A stretch of DNA of 64,000 nt from Lagierella sp. (lineage in GTDB: Bacteria > Bacillota > Clostridia > Tissierellales > Peptoniphilaceae), in contig NZ_JASBYU010000001.1 of NCBI RefSeq assembly GCF_029983815.1, positions 124,001 through 188,000 of the forward strand. Direction: 5' to 3'. Position numbers and translations under genes: made by a program. Shown piece after piece: positions 62,302 through 64,000 of the stretch (within the stretch, counting starts at the first letter, position 1; every line of letters starts with the position of its first letter). Under the pieces are notes generated by a model, which had not been told where the DNA came from, made no database searches, and was given only the letters and a program-made list of their open reading frames with translations.

Positions 62302-62943
62302 ATGTTTAGACTAAAGGATGTAAAATTCAAAGATATATTGGATATTAAGGACACCAATATCAAAAAAAATGAAGTGACTGCAATAATCGGAAAAAGTGGA
62401 TCTGGTAAGACAACAATTTTAAGATTATTAAATAAAATGACTTCACCAGATTCTGGATCTATCTACTTTAAGGAAGAAGATATTAAAAATTTAGACTCCA
62501 TAGAATTAAGACGAAAAGTTCAAATGTTGTCCCAGTTTCCAATTATATTTAAGGGTAATATTAGGGACAATTTAAATATCGGACTTAAATTCATGGATGA
62601 AAATCCAAAATCTGATGAAGAGTTGAGCAAAGTTTTAAATAAGGTTCATTTGAACAAAAGTTTAGATGAAAATTCTAAAAATCTTTCAGGAGGAGAAAAA
62701 CAAAGGCTCTGTATTGGAAGAATCGTTCTTTCAAATCCTGAGGTTTTTTTATTTGACGAACCCTCCTCCTCTCTAGATGAGGATACGGAAAAGATAATTA
62801 TAGACAGCCTTGTAAATCATATTAGATCTTGTGATAAGACATTGGTATTTGTAACCCATTCCCTGGATATGGCATATGAATATGCTGACACGATCCTAGA
62901 AATAGTTAATAAGGATTTAAAGGAGAGAAGAAATGAAAAGTGA
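62302..62943 (+). CDS. fetA: FetA-like ABC transporter ATP-binding protein
   Basis: 213 aa. Walker A is GKSGSGKTTIL, the signature is LSGGEKQRLCIGR, and Walker B is VFLFDEPSSSLDE. The best guide to function is the next gene, a FetB-type permease; FetAB in E. coli has been linked to iron export and peroxide resistance. It overlaps the permease gene by 11 bp and has a GGAGG site. Confidence 0.88.
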   Translation: MFRLKDVKFKDILDIKDTNIKKNEVTAIIGKSGSGKTTILRLLNKMTSPDSGSIYFKEEDIKNLDSIELRRKVQMLSQFPIIFKGNIRDNLNIGLKFMDENPKSDEELSKVLNKVHLNKSLDENSKNLSGGEKQRLCIGRIVLSNPEVFLFDEPSSSLDEDTEKIIIDSLVNHIRSCDKTLVFVTHSLDMAYEYADTILEIVNKDLKERRNEK

Positions 62944-63718
62944 TATTATTAACTTAAATTTGATTCAGATGGCATCGGCTTATATTTTTGTTTTAGTAGT
63001 TATTCTATTGACAAAATATCAAGGAATAAGCCGAGAAAAACAGATTCTATTATCCTGTTTTCGAATGACATTACAACTTACTATAGTAGGTTATCTACTC
63101 ATATACATTTTCAAATCGGATTCGCCATTTTTTACCATTGCCATAATATCAATTATGGAAATCTTTGCCATAAGGAATATAGTAAAATTGGCAAAGTTTA
63201 AGATCTCTAAGGAAATGCTAAAGATAATATCTATTTCCCTAGTCCTTGGCACAATAATATGTATAGCATTCTTTTTATTTGTCGTTGTACGAGTTAAACC
63301 AATCTTTAATCCTCAATACGTAATTCCAATAACAGGTATGCTTCTAGGCAATTCCATGACAGGTATCTCCATTGGAGTTAATAGGCTTCACGACGATATA
63401 AAATCCGGATTTGAAAAAATAGAAGGGGCTTTAATGTTAGGTGCTACTCCAAAATCTGCCACTTTAGAAATGGTACAAAACTCCTTTGATGCTGCAATTT
63501 TGCCAACAATTAACTCTATGATGAGTATAGGAGTAGTTTCCTTACCAGGAATGATGACAGGACAGATTTTATCAGGGGTTTCACCACTTATAGCCATAGA
63601 ATATCAAATCGCTATAATGTTAGGAATTCTAGGGGCGGTTTCCCTTTCTGTTTTCTTTTTTACCCGCTACGCCTATAGGACCTATTTTAATGAGGATTCA
63701 CAACTAATAGTTGACTAG
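62933..63718 (+). CDS. fetB: FetB-like ABC transporter permease (UPF0014)
   Basis: 261 aa, about seven hydrophobic segments. UPF0014/FetB motifs are GNSMTGISIGVNRL, EGALMLGATPKSA, INSMMSIGVVSLPGMMTGQILSG and AIEYQIAIM. It forms a transporter with the preceding ATPase, and the proposed metal is iron. The ATG at 62933 has AAGGAGAG. It is followed by a terminator of the repeated type. Confidence 0.9.
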   Translation: MKSDIINLNLIQMASAYIFVLVVILLTKYQGISREKQILLSCFRMTLQLTIVGYLLIYIFKSDSPFFTIAIISIMEIFAIRNIVKLAKFKISKEMLKIISISLVLGTIICIAFFLFVVVRVKPIFNPQYVIPITGMLLGNSMTGISIGVNRLHDDIKSGFEKIEGALMLGATPKSATLEMVQNSFDAAILPTINSMMSIGVVSLPGMMTGQILSGVSPLIAIEYQIAIMLGILGAVSLSVFFFTRYAYRTYFNEDSQLIVD

Positions 63719-63760
63719 CCCTTATAAAATCAAATGTAAAACTAAATCTCTTATATAAAC

Positions 63761-63786
63761 TAAGCACTCAAAAATTTGAGTGCTTA
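63761..63786. terminator. Bidirectional terminator after fetB
   Basis: A 12-bp stem (TAAGCACTCAAA 63761-63772 with TTTGAGTGCTTA 63775-63786), nearly the same as the hairpins at 43055 and 56638. It lies between fetB and the converging last gene. Confidence 0.78.
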
Positions 63787-63792
63787 ATCATT

Positions 63793-64000
63793 TTATCTTT
63801 TAATTTTACTAATTTGCTTTCCCCTTGCTAATTCATCAACCAGTTTATCCAAATATCTTATTTCCTTCATTAGAGGATCTTCTATCTCCTGAATTTTAAC
63901 ACCACAAATACTACCCTTTATCTCATGCCTATTTGGGTTTAGTGACGGTGCATTTTGAAAAAATTCAGCATAGGATATGTCACTTTTATAGATTTTATCC
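63793..64000 (-). CDS. C-terminal part of an unrecognised protein (cut by window edge)
   Basis: The last 68 residues of a minus-strand gene are visible, ending ELARGKQISKIKR. Notable segments are SYAEFFQNAPSLNPNRHEIKG, split from SICGVKIQEIEDPLMKEIRYLDKLVDEL. The open frame, codon use like its neighbours and the terminator beyond the stop support a real gene. I do not recognise the family. Confidence 0.75.
   Translation of the reverse strand, partial: DKIYKSDISYAEFFQNAPSLNPNRHEIKGSICGVKIQEIEDPLMKEIRYLDKLVDELARGKQISKIKR

Noticed and set aside
1..64000. CRISPR arrays, insertion sequences, prophage or integrative elements
   Set aside because: No spaced repeat arrays, transposase, integrase or phage structural genes were seen, and tRNA genes show no attachment-site duplication.

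Overview
The window is AT-rich, densely coded DNA from a low-GC Gram-positive anaerobe. The gene content includes pyruvate formate-lyase, an Fe-S type two-subunit L-serine dehydratase, the Rex redox repressor, AddAB, DivIB/FtsQ, a PASTA-domain division PBP, MraZ, Lgt and a DUF1292 protein. Together with AGGAGG-type ribosome binding sites and frequent TTG starts this points to Firmicutes, most likely Clostridia/Tissierellia (Peptoniphilaceae-like). The genus call is inference; no rRNA is present. About 60 protein genes and two tRNA genes are supported. I see no insertion sequence, prophage or CRISPR array, so this is a core chromosomal segment.

Layout. (1) 1-3560, minus strand: asnS (cut by the window edge), rarA, nrdR and ftsZ. 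(2) 3895-17420, minus: the division and cell wall (dcw) cluster in two blocks, mraZ-rsmH-ftsL-ftsI and mraY-murD-ftsW-murG-ftsQ. Between them sit pflB-pflA and a Crp/Fnr-type regulator, each with its own promoter or terminator, and murE/murF are absent. MraZ-type operator repeats lie just downstream of the mraZ promoter. (3) 17755-20149: an SDR oxidoreductase, an XRE regulator with a membrane domain, and tRNA-His plus tRNA-Leu. (4) 20483-26331: a class A PBP facing away from a yigZ-nadE-yebC-lgt operon. (5) 26410-39131, minus: an eight-gene operon with overlapping or abutting genes (RluD-type pseudouridine synthase, TGS-domain nucleoside kinase, ROK kinase, addB, addA, response regulator, histidine kinase, lipoprotein). 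(6) 39203-46531: a short MltG-like membrane protein, two little-known genes, a radical SAM protein, a peroxiredoxin and a HAD phosphatase, then cvfB-parvulin-pepD-DUF1292. (7) 46719-49156: yitT-sdaAB-sdaAA. (8) 49400-54007: DUF1893, a divergent RelA/SpoT-domain protein, an AcpS-NnrD fusion, alr, and a MazF toxin without an adjacent antitoxin. (9) 54093-64000: inorganic pyrophosphatase, an ABC-F ATPase, rex, an M55 peptidase, an orphan gene with highly expressed codon use, a SpoIIM-like membrane protein, an aldehyde dehydrogenase, YccF, FetAB and one truncated gene.

How the genes work together. Growth and envelope functions dominate: lipid II synthesis and septation (mraY, murD, murG, ftsW, ftsI, ftsL, ftsQ, ftsZ), D-alanine supply (alr), cross-linking (PBP1A), lipoprotein maturation (lgt) and NAD supply and repair (nadE, NnrD domain). 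Anaerobic metabolism appears as PFL, serine dehydratase, aldehyde dehydrogenase and Rex.

The least expected points are the pfl-crp block inside the dcw cluster, the stress-flavoured operon at 49400-54007, the two-component system plus lipoprotein appended to addBA, and the uncharacterised, apparently highly expressed 163-residue protein at 58503. All functions are read from sequence motifs by eye; no database search was possible.
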